Below, in pieces: positions 1 to 8,483 of a stretch of DNA of 64,000 nucleotides (the stretch's first letter is position 1; each line of letters starts with the position of its first letter). Both the position numbers and the translations under genes were made by a program. The notes under the pieces were generated by a model, which was given only the letters and a program-made list of their open reading frames with translations, made no database searches and was not told where the DNA came from. Source of the stretch: JACPPO01 sp965262505 (GTDB lineage Bacteria; Acidobacteriota; Vicinamibacteria; Vicinamibacterales; UBA2999); contig CBDHFM010000030.1 of NCBI GenBank assembly GCA_965262505.1, positions 5,146,001 through 5,210,000 on the forward strand, in the 5' to 3' direction.

Positions 1-401
1 CAGGTTGAGGCCGTAAGCTTCCCCGATCGACTGACACCCAAAAGTAGACTGCTCCGGTGCATGACGTTGGTCCCCTTCGGCAGCGGCCGCTTGCCGGCCG
101 TCTCTCACCCGGGCTGTTCGCTATGGCAGGCGACGGCGCTTTTCAGTTCGACAGCGAGGTGCGTAGCACCCTGTTCGAGCAAGTGTTGGTGCTGGCGTCC
201 GCAGCCCGATAGATGGCCGGAAGATGTCGGGGGAGGCATGGAGACTCAGACAAAGACGGCGAAGACTCGTGCTGCGGTCCGACCGCATTTCCAATTGACA
301 TGTGTCCAGCAACTTGACAATGCCATTATGGGGTCTATGGTCCATCGACACATCGCCCCGACCGAGCTCTGGAGTGTCGCGGCACCAGCCGCCGACTGCG
401 C
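1..401. other. No recognisable gene
   Basis: About 400 bases at the left edge in which no reading frame on either strand resembles a known family. Short frames here overlap each other in several phases, as expected for GC-rich non-coding DNA or the decayed end of a gene lying outside the window. I see no RNA gene or repeat. Confidence 0.4.
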
Positions 402-782
402 GTGACAGTTCTCGCCGATCTCGTCATCCTCGTGCACGTCGAGTTCATTGTGTTCGTCCTCGTTGGCGGCCTGCTCGCCTTCCGCTGGCGCTGGATGCCT
501 TTCGCGCATCTTCCTGCCGTGGCGTGGGGCGCCGCCGTCGAGTTACTTGGATGGGTGTGTCCCTTGACCCCTCTCGAGAACATGCTTCGCCGAGCTGGTG
601 GCGGGGAGGGTTATTCGGTGAGCTTCATCGAGCGGTACCTCGTCCCGCTGGTGTACCCGGACGCACTCACGCGCGAGCTTCAGCTCTTCCTGGGTGGCGC
701 CGTCGTCGCCGTCAACGCGGTTGTCTACTTCCTTGTCCTGCATCGAGGCAAGAGCCTGGGCCGCACGGAGTCGTCAAAGTAG
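402..782 (+). CDS. DUF2784 family membrane protein
   Basis: A 126-residue protein of the DUF2784 family, whose function is unknown. The family hallmarks are visible: an N-terminal hydrophobic helix (about residues 5-27), the central 'GWVCPLTPLEN' motif (about residues 50-60), then an 'RYLVPLVYP' segment and a second hydrophobic helix near the C-terminus (about 95-115). Length is normal for the family, so the gene looks intact. It is probably an inner-membrane protein. The hydrolase gene starts 48 bases downstream on the same strand, so the two could be co-transcribed. The family assignment rests on the conserved motif; nothing indicates a substrate. Confidence 0.85.
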   Translation: MTVLADLVILVHVEFIVFVLVGGLLAFRWRWMPFAHLPAVAWGAAVELLGWVCPLTPLENMLRRAGGGEGYSVSFIERYLVPLVYPDALTRELQLFLGGAVVAVNAVVYFLVLHRGKSLGRTESSK

Positions 783-830
783 GGAAATGCCCAGTGTGAC
801 CGGACGCAATGTGCCGGAGCGCGTGGAGCG

Positions 831-1652
831 ATGCGTCACGCAATGATCGCTGCGGCCGTCTTAGTTGCCGTGATCGGTGCTGTCCTGGCGTTGTTTTGGG
901 CGTTGCAGCGCTGGCTGATGTACTTCCCAACAGCTCACGTGCCGACGCCCGCTGAAATCGGGTTGACGCCTGTTGAGCCTGTCACCTTCGAGACGGCCGA
1001 CGGGCTCAAGCTGAGCGGCTGGTTCCTGGCGGCGTCGGGGCCCTTACCACGGCTCACCGTCTTGGTTTTCAATGGGAACGCCGGCAATCGAGGGTACCGG
1101 GGGCCACTGGCGGCGGCGTTGCATAGACACGGATTGCAGGTTCTGCTCTTCGACTACCGAGGCTACGGCGGCAGTCCCGGGTCCCCAACGGAGAACGGTC
1201 TCGCTGCAAATGGTCGTGCCGCCCGGGCGTATTTGCTGGGTCGCTCCGATGTCGACGGGGCCCGCCTTGTGTACTTCGGTGAGTCGCTAGGGGCGGCCGT
1301 GGCTGTCGGCCTGGCCGTCGAGCACCCGCCTGCTGCCCTCATCCTGCGATCGCCGTTCACCTCGATGGCAGACGTTGGACAGTATCACTATCCGTTTCTG
1401 CCGGTGCGGCTGCTGCTGCGGGACCGGTTCCCGTCGATCGATCGGATTCACCGGATCCGATCGCCGCTGCTTGTCATCGCGGGCCAGCACGATCGAGTTG
1501 TACCCGTCCAGCAGAGTCGACGCTTGTACGAGGCGGCTTCAGCCCGAAAGAGGCTCGTCGTCGTTCCGGAAGCGGATCACAACGCCGACGAATTGCTCGC
1601 AGGGGACGACGTGATCCAGGCCATTGTCCGTTTCCTTCTACCGCTCAGGTGA
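831..1652 (+). CDS. Alpha/beta hydrolase (Bem46/YfhR-like)
   Basis: A 273-residue membrane-anchored alpha/beta hydrolase. Residues 5-28 form an uncleaved N-terminal membrane helix. They are followed by a 'YFPT' segment and an 'FNGNAGNR' turn (80-87) that forms the oxyanion hole. The nucleophile elbow is GESLG at 150-154 (Ser152), with the acid at Asp221 (GQHDRVVP) and the catalytic His at 250 (EADHN). All triad members are present, so it should be active as a serine hydrolase. The family is known for esterase/lipase-like activity of uncertain substrate. It lies just after the DUF2784 gene and the next gene is about 230 bases away. Confidence 0.85.
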   Translation: MRHAMIAAAVLVAVIGAVLALFWALQRWLMYFPTAHVPTPAEIGLTPVEPVTFETADGLKLSGWFLAASGPLPRLTVLVFNGNAGNRGYRGPLAAALHRHGLQVLLFDYRGYGGSPGSPTENGLAANGRAARAYLLGRSDVDGARLVYFGESLGAAVAVGLAVEHPPAALILRSPFTSMADVGQYHYPFLPVRLLLRDRFPSIDRIHRIRSPLLVIAGQHDRVVPVQQSRRLYEAASARKRLVVVPEADHNADELLAGDDVIQAIVRFLLPLR

Positions 1653-1881
1653 TGAGATGGTCAAGTCGCATGTGGAAGCGCTAGATTTCCCAGCCACAGT
1701 CACGGCGGTGCCAACGCGCCCATATGTCAAGACACGCGTTTTAGGCGGTCGGGTTGACGGCTCGCCCGCACCGGGCCATCTGCCGAGTTGTTCAGTGGCC
1801 AGCCGACCTGGTTCCCTAGATTCGGCCTTCGTGGGAACAGTTCGACAACTAGGGTAACCCCGCTTTTGTTCTCTTAAAAGA

Positions 1882-2235
1882 GTGTCAGATCACATCGCAA
1901 TTGCTGCACAAGGTGCTATGGATCCACGAGACAAGATCTACAGCGTTGTCCTGTTCCCGTTCCTCAAAACTAGCAGCCCCGTGCGTCTGGGGTCTCTTGA
2001 GTTTCGTTCAACTGACGACATCGACTGGCTGCCTAGGGACCAAGCTGCATCCGTGGCGGAAATCGCCAACATGCTGTTCGCGTCTGGTAATCAACGCATC
2101 GAACGCGCCTCATTCGCCATCCTCGACCGAATTGACTTTGGGAGCGAGAGCGCTCTGGTGAAGCTGGACGCACTCGGTGACATCGAAGCCGTGGTCGCGT
2201 ACCTGTATGCGAGTGAGCTTGATCAGAAAGGATGA
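1882..2235 (+). CDS. Uncharacterised protein, possibly 3'-truncated
   Basis: A 117-residue frame starting at GTG 1882 (an ATG at 1918 is an alternative). I do not recognise the family. It is acidic, without a signal peptide or membrane helix, and has mixed alpha/beta character. Its stop codon lies at the point where the IS110-type sequence starts. This and the abrupt C-terminus suggest that it is the N-terminal part of a longer gene whose remainder was displaced by transposition. It could also be a genuine small gene. Confidence that it encodes protein is moderate, because the sequence looks protein-like and is not a shadow of another gene. Confidence 0.5.
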   Translation: MSDHIAIAAQGAMDPRDKIYSVVLFPFLKTSSPVRLGSLEFRSTDDIDWLPRDQAASVAEIANMLFASGNQRIERASFAILDRIDFGSESALVKLDALGDIEAVVAYLYASELDQKG

Positions 2236-2287
2236 AGTGGCCGGCCTCCGGTGAGGTCCTCGATACTGGGGACCGGAGGAGACCGCC

Positions 2288-2806
2288 ATGGAGCATATCG
2301 GTATCGATCTCGGAAGCAAGGAAAGCCAAGTGTGCGTTCGCAACGGCGTCGGCGAGATTGTTGAGGAAAAGCGCTGTCGCACGGATCAGCTCGGACGGTA
2401 CTTGGGGAAACGAGCGCCAGGGCGCGTCGTTCTGGAGACGTGCACGGAAGCCTTCAGGATCGCGGGCGGGGCGCGGCAGCAGGGACATGATGTGCGGGTG
2501 GTGGCCGCGACCCTGGTCCGCTCGTTGGGCGTCGGCCAGCGAGGACGGAAGAACGATCGGCGGGATGCGCGGGCCCTGAGCGAAGCCTCGTGTCGCATGG
2601 AGTTGCCCTCGGTCCACATTCCTTCAGTCGTTAGTCAAGAGGTCAAGGCCATCTGTGTGTCACGAGAGGCCTTGATCAAGACCCGGACGCAGTTGGTAAG
2701 CCGCGTACGGAGTTACGTGCGGTCTCGTCTCGGCGCCCCCCTCCGAGCCACACCGGAGAGCCTCCCAGGCAAGGTCAGACGCGCACTGCTGGCGGATGCC
2801 GAAGGG
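2288..2806 (+). pseudogene. IS110-family transposase, N-terminal part
   Basis: The first 173 or so residues of an IS110-type DEDD transposase. It has an N-terminal 'GIDLGSKESQVCV' motif carrying the first catalytic Asp, then 'LETCTEA' and 'KNDRRDARAL', which are the RuvC-like catalytic segments of this family. A full protein is about 330-400 residues. Here the C-terminal domain with the conserved serine is missing because an IS21 element begins at 2807. The open frame runs 15 bases into the IS21 end and stops at 2821. Upstream bases from about 2236 are probably the left end of the same IS110 element. It is inactive as it stands. Confidence 0.85.
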
Positions 2807-2857
2807 TGTCAACCGGCGTGAGATTCTGACCCCGGATCGGCGTCGGATGTTGACCCC

Positions 2858-3586
2858 CTACTCACGGTGTTTGAAGCGCCAGGAATCGTTGCCGGTCTCG
2901 ATGATCTCGCAGTGATGGGTGAGCCGGTCGAGCAGGGCCGTGGTCATCTTGGGGTCGGTGAAGACCTGCGGCCATTCGGCGAAGGCGAGATTGGTCGTCA
3001 CGATCAGCGAGGTCCGCTCGTAGAGCCGGCTGATCAGATGGAAGAGGAGCTGCCCACCCGATTGGGCGAACGGCAGGTAGCCGAGCTCGTCCAGGACGAC
3101 GAGGTCGACGCGGGTGAGTTGATCGGCCAGTCGGCCGGGACGGCCGGCCTTGCTCTCGGCCTCGAGCTGGTTGACGAGGTCCACGACGTTGAAGAAGCGC
3201 GCCTTGGAGCCCTGCCGGACACACGTGCGAGCGATGCCGATGGCCAGATGCGTCTTGCCGGTGCCCGTGCCGCCGATGAGCACGACGTTGCGCTGCTGCG
3301 CCAGGAAAGCGCCGGTCGCCAGCTCCTCGACGAGTGCCTGATTGACCGGCAAGTCCGCGAAGGCAAACTCGGTCAGTTCCTTGGCCAGGGGTAGTTTCGC
3401 GATGCCGAGCTGGTAGCGGATCGAGCGCGCCTGCTTCTCGGTGATCTCGGCCCGCAGCAACTCGCCCAGGATGACCTCGAACGCCCGTTGCCGCTTGCGG
3501 CCGACGGTCACGACCTCGTCAAAGTGAGCGCGCATCCCGGCCAGCTTGAGCTGGCCGAGGAGACCCATCAGCTCATGCCGTTGCAT
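2858..3586 (-). CDS. istB: IS21 helper ATPase IstB
   Basis: A 242-residue AAA+ ATPase that assists the IS21 transposase by forming oligomers on target DNA. The Walker A motif GGTGTGKTH lies near residues 104-112 and a Walker B 'LVVLDELGYLPF' follows at about 165. The usual N-terminal IstB helical domain ('LKLAGM...FDEVV') and the sensor region ('LIVTTNLAF') are present. Length is normal. The start overlaps the end of istA by 14 bases, so the two are translationally linked. The gene is complete and likely functional. Confidence 0.95.
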   Translation of the reverse strand: MQRHELMGLLGQLKLAGMRAHFDEVVTVGRKRQRAFEVILGELLRAEITEKQARSIRYQLGIAKLPLAKELTEFAFADLPVNQALVEELATGAFLAQQRNVVLIGGTGTGKTHLAIGIARTCVRQGSKARFFNVVDLVNQLEAESKAGRPGRLADQLTRVDLVVLDELGYLPFAQSGGQLLFHLISRLYERTSLIVTTNLAFAEWPQVFTDPKMTTALLDRLTHHCEIIETGNDSWRFKHRE

Positions 3587-5123
3587 GCGGCCCCTCGCGC
3601 AGCGTGTCGTAGCGGGCGCAGTTGGCCACCGGGGCGGCGCGCAACGCCAGGGCGCCGGGCGTCAGCACGTCGGCGGGTCGGTCTGGCTCCCGGTGCCGCG
3701 CAAGCACGTTAAGGATCACGTCGGCACTCGCGATGCCGGCGGCGAGCGCCTCCCGACAGGCCGCCTCGACGGCTTCGAGGCCGTCACTGAGCACCGCGCT
3801 CAGAATCGTCACGACGTGCCGGTCGCCATCCTCGCGGCGCGCGAGCATGCGCTGGACGCGGCCCAAGGCCCCCGGCAGGACCCAGTCCTTGAACGGGGCG
3901 CCGTTGCGCAGGGCGCCGGGCTTCCGGCTCAGCACCGGGACGTAGTGCCACGGATCGTAGCTGGTCTGCCCTCGACCAAACCGTCGCGCGTGCTCGCCGA
4001 CGATCATGCCGTCCTGGCGGATGACGACCCGCTCGGCGTAGGCCGCGATCTCAACGGGCCGGCCGACGGCCCGGGCCATGACGCTGTAGCGGTTGTGGTC
4101 GAACCGCACCAGGCACGTCTTCGACACCGTGCCGATCTGGAGACGACTGCCCTCGAACGGGCCGCGGTACGGAATCAACGCGGCCCGCTCGGCCTCGAAG
4201 ACCTCGAAGATGGTACGCGTCGGGTCGTCCGGATGCGGCTGACGACGGGCCGAGGCCACGCCCTGGTCGAGCAGCCACGCATTGAGCTCCACGTAGCTGG
4301 CGAACCGCAGCCGCGGCGTGAACCACCGCTCGCGAATGGTCCCGACCTGATTCTCGACCTGGCCTTTCTCCCAGCCGGCCGCCGGGGTACACGCCACCGG
4401 CTCGACCAGGAAGTGGCTGCACAGCTGGGCGAACCGTCGATTGAACTGCCGGGCCTTGCCGACGAAGATCGCGTCGACGGCCGTTTTCATGTTGTCGTAG
4501 ATCCCGCGCCCGCAGGCGCCGCGATAGAAGGCGAACGCCCGGTTGTGGGCGTCGAAGACCATTTCCTGCGTCTCGCGCGGGTAGGCCCGGACGAACGGCA
4601 TCCGGCTGTGACACAGGCGCAGGTGGGCCACCTTGACCGTGGTCGTCACACCGCCCAGCACGACGATCTCGTGGGACCAGTCGAACTGGTAGGCTTCGCC
4701 GGGGTCGAACGTCAACGGGATGTAGGCCGTCTCCACCTGACCGTGGGCGCGGCGCCACCGCTGGGCGTAGCGCCGCACGGCATCGTAGCTGCCTGCGTAC
4801 CCCTCCGCGCCCAGCAGCTCCCACATCCGCATCAGAGTCAGCCGCTCGCGCCGCGACTGGCTCAGCCGCGCGGTCAGCAGGGCCTCCAGGCGCGCCTGGA
4901 ACGGGCCGAGCTTCGGGTAGACCGCCGGCGCCTGACGGTCGTACCGGAATGCGGTCTCGTCGCGCCGGAGCACCTTCCGCACGGTGTTGCGCGAGACCCC
5001 CCGCGTCCGGGCGATCGCCTTGATGCTCCTGCCGTCCTTGAAGTGATCCCGTCGAATCCTTGCGATCGTTTCCACTGTCAGCACCCCCTCAGTGTCGGCG
5101 CTAACGCGCCCGACGCTCCACAT
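3573..5123 (-). CDS. istA: IS21 transposase IstA
   Basis: A 516-residue DDE transposase. An N-terminal helix-turn-helix ('IKAIARTRGVSRNTVRKVLRR', here residues about 33-53) precedes the integrase core. The core shows the 'YQFDWSHE' segment with the first catalytic Asp, a 'GIYDNMKTAV' segment with the second, and 'KGQVENQVGTIR' with the catalytic Glu. A C-terminal DNA-binding region follows. Length matches IS21 IstA proteins. A GTG about 13 codons downstream of the ATG is a plausible alternative start. It is encoded just upstream of istB and overlaps it. Confidence 0.95.
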   Translation of the reverse strand: MWSVGRVSADTEGVLTVETIARIRRDHFKDGRSIKAIARTRGVSRNTVRKVLRRDETAFRYDRQAPAVYPKLGPFQARLEALLTARLSQSRRERLTLMRMWELLGAEGYAGSYDAVRRYAQRWRRAHGQVETAYIPLTFDPGEAYQFDWSHEIVVLGGVTTTVKVAHLRLCHSRMPFVRAYPRETQEMVFDAHNRAFAFYRGACGRGIYDNMKTAVDAIFVGKARQFNRRFAQLCSHFLVEPVACTPAAGWEKGQVENQVGTIRERWFTPRLRFASYVELNAWLLDQGVASARRQPHPDDPTRTIFEVFEAERAALIPYRGPFEGSRLQIGTVSKTCLVRFDHNRYSVMARAVGRPVEIAAYAERVVIRQDGMIVGEHARRFGRGQTSYDPWHYVPVLSRKPGALRNGAPFKDWVLPGALGRVQRMLARREDGDRHVVTILSAVLSDGLEAVEAACREALAAGIASADVILNVLARHREPDRPADVLTPGALALRAAPVANCARYDTLREGPHATA

Positions 5124-5434
5124 CGCGAGGGGGTCAGTTTTCGACGCCGATCACCCCTCCAAGGGGGTCAATATTCCACGCCGCTTCACAGCCGAATCTC
5201 TCGAACCACCTTCTGAGTCGATCCTGCCTTCGCTATGGGGTGCCTCCTCCCCTGGCAGTAACGTGTCCCTTACTTCACGACCCTACGCGGTCCAGTAGCA
5301 CAACGGTACTCCACGTATCGCGGCGTCCACATCCGCTCGACGCTGCAACGCGACCGGCTGATTCCCGAAGACCACGCCGAAGCGATTGGACGCGGACAAG
5401 AGCGATTTCTTGTATCCAAGAACCTACAAATATT

Positions 5435-6235
5435 TCAGTCCAGCACGGCCTCCACCGCGAAGCGCGTTTCGATGCCGGCGAAGGCAAAAATGCGCGCAGC
5501 ATTGGCCGTGAGAGTCCTTCTCATCTGCAGGTTCGACACACCCCGGACGGCTGCCAGACGCTCGATAGTTGCCGGGACGTCCACCGGCTCGCTCTTGCGT
5601 TCAGCGATCTCAGTGAAAGGGGCGTCAGTTTCCGTAAGGAGCCGATCTACAGGCAGGCTCTGAATTAGGGTCAAGCCCGATTGACTGTCGAGCATGCGGT
5701 GATTGACAGAGAAATAGCACCCCAGTGCAACGGCTTTCTTAACCATGGCGGACGAGCCTGAGAACCAGTGGAGGATAGGGAACACGCGGTCCGGTGTGGT
5801 GTGCTCGTCGAGGCATCGCAGTACTTCACGTGCCGCGCCGCGGCTGTGGATACTGACAACGCGCCCGCCGAGCCGCTGCGCGCCCGTCAGTACGCGGCTG
5901 AACACGTCTATCTGTGTTGTCCAGTGCTGGCGATGTTGCGGGCTGCCGTCAAGTCCAACCTCGCCGACGAGACGCACTTGTTCTAGGAGCTGCTCGAGTA
6001 CCACGATTTCTGCGTGGCGTTCGCCTGCAAGTTCTGGGTGGAACCCAAGGGCGGCGTGGACGTAAGGGCTGGCTTTCATCCAGCGCCGGTTCTGCGCCCA
6101 GGCCAGCGGCGTGGTGGTGACGGCGAGCGTGACGATCTGGTGAGCGTCGCACTTCGCGATGAGCGCCGTCGGGTCCGGAAACAGATCGACATGGCAATGG
6201 AGATCAAAGCCCCTGGCTGGCAATTCCTCCGTCAT
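5435..6235 (-). CDS. qatD: QatD, TatD-like nuclease of Qat defence system
   Basis: A 266-residue TatD-family metal-dependent hydrolase and the last gene of the defence operon. The metal ligands are all visible: 'DLHCHVD' near residue 13 (HxH), the Glu in 'GEVGLD', the His in 'SIHSRGA', the His in 'LHWFSGS' and the Asp in 'TETDAPF'. TatD proteins are 3'-5' exonucleases or DNases. In the Qat system the TatD-like protein is one of four components needed for phage resistance. Its ATG overlaps the qatC stop by four bases (ATGA). The assignment to QatD rather than housekeeping TatD rests on this genetic linkage. Confidence 0.9.
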   Translation of the reverse strand: MTEELPARGFDLHCHVDLFPDPTALIAKCDAHQIVTLAVTTTPLAWAQNRRWMKASPYVHAALGFHPELAGERHAEIVVLEQLLEQVRLVGEVGLDGSPQHRQHWTTQIDVFSRVLTGAQRLGGRVVSIHSRGAAREVLRCLDEHTTPDRVFPILHWFSGSSAMVKKAVALGCYFSVNHRMLDSQSGLTLIQSLPVDRLLTETDAPFTEIAERKSEPVDVPATIERLAAVRGVSNLQMRRTLTANAARIFAFAGIETRFAVEAVLD

Positions 6236-7596
6236 TGTGGCTCCACGACGACGCGGCGCGTGATGGCCGCCACTTCCTGAACGCCGCGATTAAAAACGTC
6301 GGCGTACTGCGCGATCTCATCATGCGAGTAATCGGACAGCGGCCCTGACTTGTGAACGAGAATACGCGCGAGGGCGGCGCGCCCAGAGAGGCGGCGCGCC
6401 ATCATCTGGAACGCGCGGATGTGCTCTCCTTCCGGACTCCGCGAATTGAGAGGCCGCGCACGCAGGTCCGCGATGGTGTAGATCGTCGGATCGGTGAGGC
6501 ATGCAGAAACGATCGCGGCCCTGCGGATCAGGCAGGACACGCAGAAGCCGCAATGCCCCGGCGGTAGACCTTGCCAGCGCGCCTTGGCGATGGACGAACA
6601 CGATATGGTTGCGCCAACATGCCGCCGCGCCAGCGCCGCGTTGGCGCACTCAGACAGCATCTCGCCTTTTGTCATGAAGCGATAGGGATTCTTGAATGCC
6701 GCTTCGATGCCGAGCACTCCCAGCAGTTCCTGCCAACGGGCCATATAGAACGGGTGTGTTGTGCGCGTACTCCAGGCGCCGACGCGCAAGGGGTCGAGCG
6801 GCACATTGAGGGAGATAAAACCGTTCTCTGGAACGAAGATGGTTGGCCTGCCGGCGAGGCCGCTGGCCGCGAGCGTTGCGAGCGCCAAGAAGAGAAACGA
6901 TCGGCCGCGCATTGTCGGTTCGGTGGCCATCTCATGGCTGAAGTCGTTGGCGTCAAAGCCGACGCGCGCGCGAACGTGCCACGGTCCCATCTTGCCGTAG
7001 ACGGCACCCAGATGCTGTGCGCACCGTTCCTGCGAGCTCGTACTCAGATCCCAGTAATGGCTAACGAACAGGGGCGTCTGTCGTGCGGCGAGTAGGTCGA
7101 TCGCGCCGATGAAGCTGTCCAGGCCACCTGAGAACAGGCACACGCTAGAGAAGGCCGACTTGAAGAGATTGCGCGGCCGGCCGACGAGAGTCCGGTAATC
7201 AGGGTGTCGCTCGCGCAAAAACAACCGCCAGCAGTCACCAGTCAGGAAGGTCAGGGTCCGTTCAATCAGCGCTGTCGCCGCGGTCCACAGAGCCGGGTTC
7301 TGCACGGGGATATGGAGATCGATCTCGCGCGTCCAGCTGTCTTGGGAATCGGAACTACGGGAGATGCGCGTGTCAGCTGCGGTCACGCAGGCTGCAAGGA
7401 TGGCGAGGTCTGCAGCCGTCTCTGTCGCCACTGCACCTCGCGCGGTCAGCTGATCCATCATCTGGCCGAGGCCGAATCCCAGCCGCTTGTAGCCGTCGAC
7501 AAACCGTATCTCGGTTGCGACGGAGTCCGCCATGTGAAGCGGCACACGAACGGTGTCCCGTGGGCCAAGACGGGCGATAACGCTGTGGCGCCTCAT
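6232..7596 (-). CDS. qatC: QatC, QueC-like PP-loop enzyme of Qat defence system
   Basis: A 454-residue protein with an ATP-pyrophosphatase PP-loop 'SGGLDS' at about residues 156-161, preceded by a Qat-type N-terminal extension that housekeeping QueC lacks. Four cysteines at 333, 349, 352 and 355 ('CGFCVSC' cluster) match the zinc site of QueC. The natural QueC reaction makes 7-cyano-7-deazaguanine. What the Qat homologue modifies was, as far as I know, unresolved. No other deazapurine gene lies nearby, which argues against queuosine synthesis. ATG 7596 is preferred to the upstream 7632 start because it overlaps the qatB stop by ATGA. Confidence 0.92.
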   Translation of the reverse strand: MRRHSVIARLGPRDTVRVPLHMADSVATEIRFVDGYKRLGFGLGQMMDQLTARGAVATETAADLAILAACVTAADTRISRSSDSQDSWTREIDLHIPVQNPALWTAATALIERTLTFLTGDCWRLFLRERHPDYRTLVGRPRNLFKSAFSSVCLFSGGLDSFIGAIDLLAARQTPLFVSHYWDLSTSSQERCAQHLGAVYGKMGPWHVRARVGFDANDFSHEMATEPTMRGRSFLFLALATLAASGLAGRPTIFVPENGFISLNVPLDPLRVGAWSTRTTHPFYMARWQELLGVLGIEAAFKNPYRFMTKGEMLSECANAALARRHVGATISCSSIAKARWQGLPPGHCGFCVSCLIRRAAIVSACLTDPTIYTIADLRARPLNSRSPEGEHIRAFQMMARRLSGRAALARILVHKSGPLSDYSHDEIAQYADVFNRGVQEVAAITRRVVVEPQ

Positions 7597-8483
7597 CCTG
7601 TGACGTCTCCCCAGGTCACGAGCAACTCCCACGCCTCCTCATACGTTCGGTCGACCACTTCCCTGATCTGCCGGTCGGAGAGTGCCGCAAGCCCTGTCAG
7701 CTCGCCGGAGAAGGAATCACGCACAGATCGGCGGATATAGCTTCTGAGCTGGCCCTCGAACGCTTCGATCGCGTTCAGGTCGGCCGCGACCTTCAGACCG
7801 TTGACGCCGATGTCCTGAAACAGCCGTGTCTCGATGCTGTGGGCGACGAACGCCAGAAAGATCTCCTGCATCTGCCCAGCGGTGAGGCCAGCAGTGTCGT
7901 CAACGCCGAGTTCTTCAACGTCGGCAACGGTCTCCAGCCAGGCCTCGCGTGCGATCCCTTCATCGATCGAACCGCCGTCTGGGCAGATGACGTTGGTCAG
8001 ACCGAGGAAAACGTCGGCCAGCGGGTGGGCGACGAGGTCACCGAGGTTGAGACGCCGTAGCGTCGCATCGACGCCATTGCGCTGAAAACTGCGGAACACG
8101 CCGAGCGCACCGCTGGCGGCTGCGCGTGAGGCGCCCATGCGGCGTGTGGCATTGCGGCTGCCGCCCGTTCCGGAATGCACATAGTCGCGTGCGCCGCGCC
8201 GCAGCGCGCGCTGGTCCGTTCCGCCCGAGGCCGCGAAGGCCGAAAAATTGCGCCGTGCACTCTGGAAGCGGGCTGGCAGGGGTGAGGGAGGGATGGGCGG
8301 CAGCGGCGCCGGAGCACCAGGCGGCGCTGTCGTGTCACCCTCTCCTGCCCCGCCGTCGGGTTCGGCCGGAGCGCCTAGTTCACCGTCACCGCCCGGCAGT
8401 GGGCCGTTCGGTCCGTCGTTCAGCCACGAGGGCACGAGAGGGGTTTCCCCGCCGGGTCCGCCCGATGGACCTGATGTCCCCAT
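7593..8483 (-). CDS. qatB: QatB, Qat defence system protein
   Basis: A 296-residue protein beginning 'MGTSGPSGGPGG', then 'TPLVPSW', the usual QatB opening. Residues about 20-85 are a Gly/Pro-rich low-complexity stretch. The rest is a predicted helical domain with no known catalytic motif. QatB is one of the four essential components of the Qat anti-phage system but has no assigned biochemical role. The start at 8483 overlaps the qatA stop by one base (TGATG). An upstream in-frame start at 8564 would add 27 residues inside qatA and is less likely. Identification depends on position and on the N-terminal signature. Confidence 0.88.
   Translation of the reverse strand: MGTSGPSGGPGGETPLVPSWLNDGPNGPLPGGDGELGAPAEPDGGAGEGDTTAPPGAPAPLPPIPPSPLPARFQSARRNFSAFAASGGTDQRALRRGARDYVHSGTGGSRNATRRMGASRAAASGALGVFRSFQRNGVDATLRRLNLGDLVAHPLADVFLGLTNVICPDGGSIDEGIAREAWLETVADVEELGVDDTAGLTAGQMQEIFLAFVAHSIETRLFQDIGVNGLKVAADLNAIEAFEGQLRSYIRRSVRDSFSGELTGLAALSDRQIREVVDRTYEEAWELLVTWGDVTG

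Larger units (their letters stand above)
2807..5190 (-). mobile_element. IS21-family insertion sequence, complete
   Basis: A 2.38-kb element holding istA and istB on the minus strand. The left end reads TGTCAACCGGCGTGA. The complement of the right end reads TGTGAAGCGGCGTGG, and both continue into a TGACCCC block, giving imperfect terminal inverted repeats. Further TGACCCC-type repeats lie inside both ends, as is typical for IS21 multiple end repeats. The hexamer GCCGAA occurs at 2798-2803 and again at 5191-5196 and may be the target duplication, although three extra bases separate it from the left end. The insertion interrupts the IS110 transposase. Confidence 0.85.

Noticed and set aside
3546..5216. 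Long plus-strand open frame opposite istA
   Set aside because: It mirrors istA codon by codon, is rich in Arg/Gly/His, and has no family likeness; a GC-rich antisense shadow.
5435..7596. QueC-like and TatD-like genes as queuosine synthesis and housekeeping nuclease
   Set aside because: Their strict overlap with the KAP ATPase and QatB genes, and the Qat-type N-terminal extension of the QueC-like protein, fit the Qat system better.
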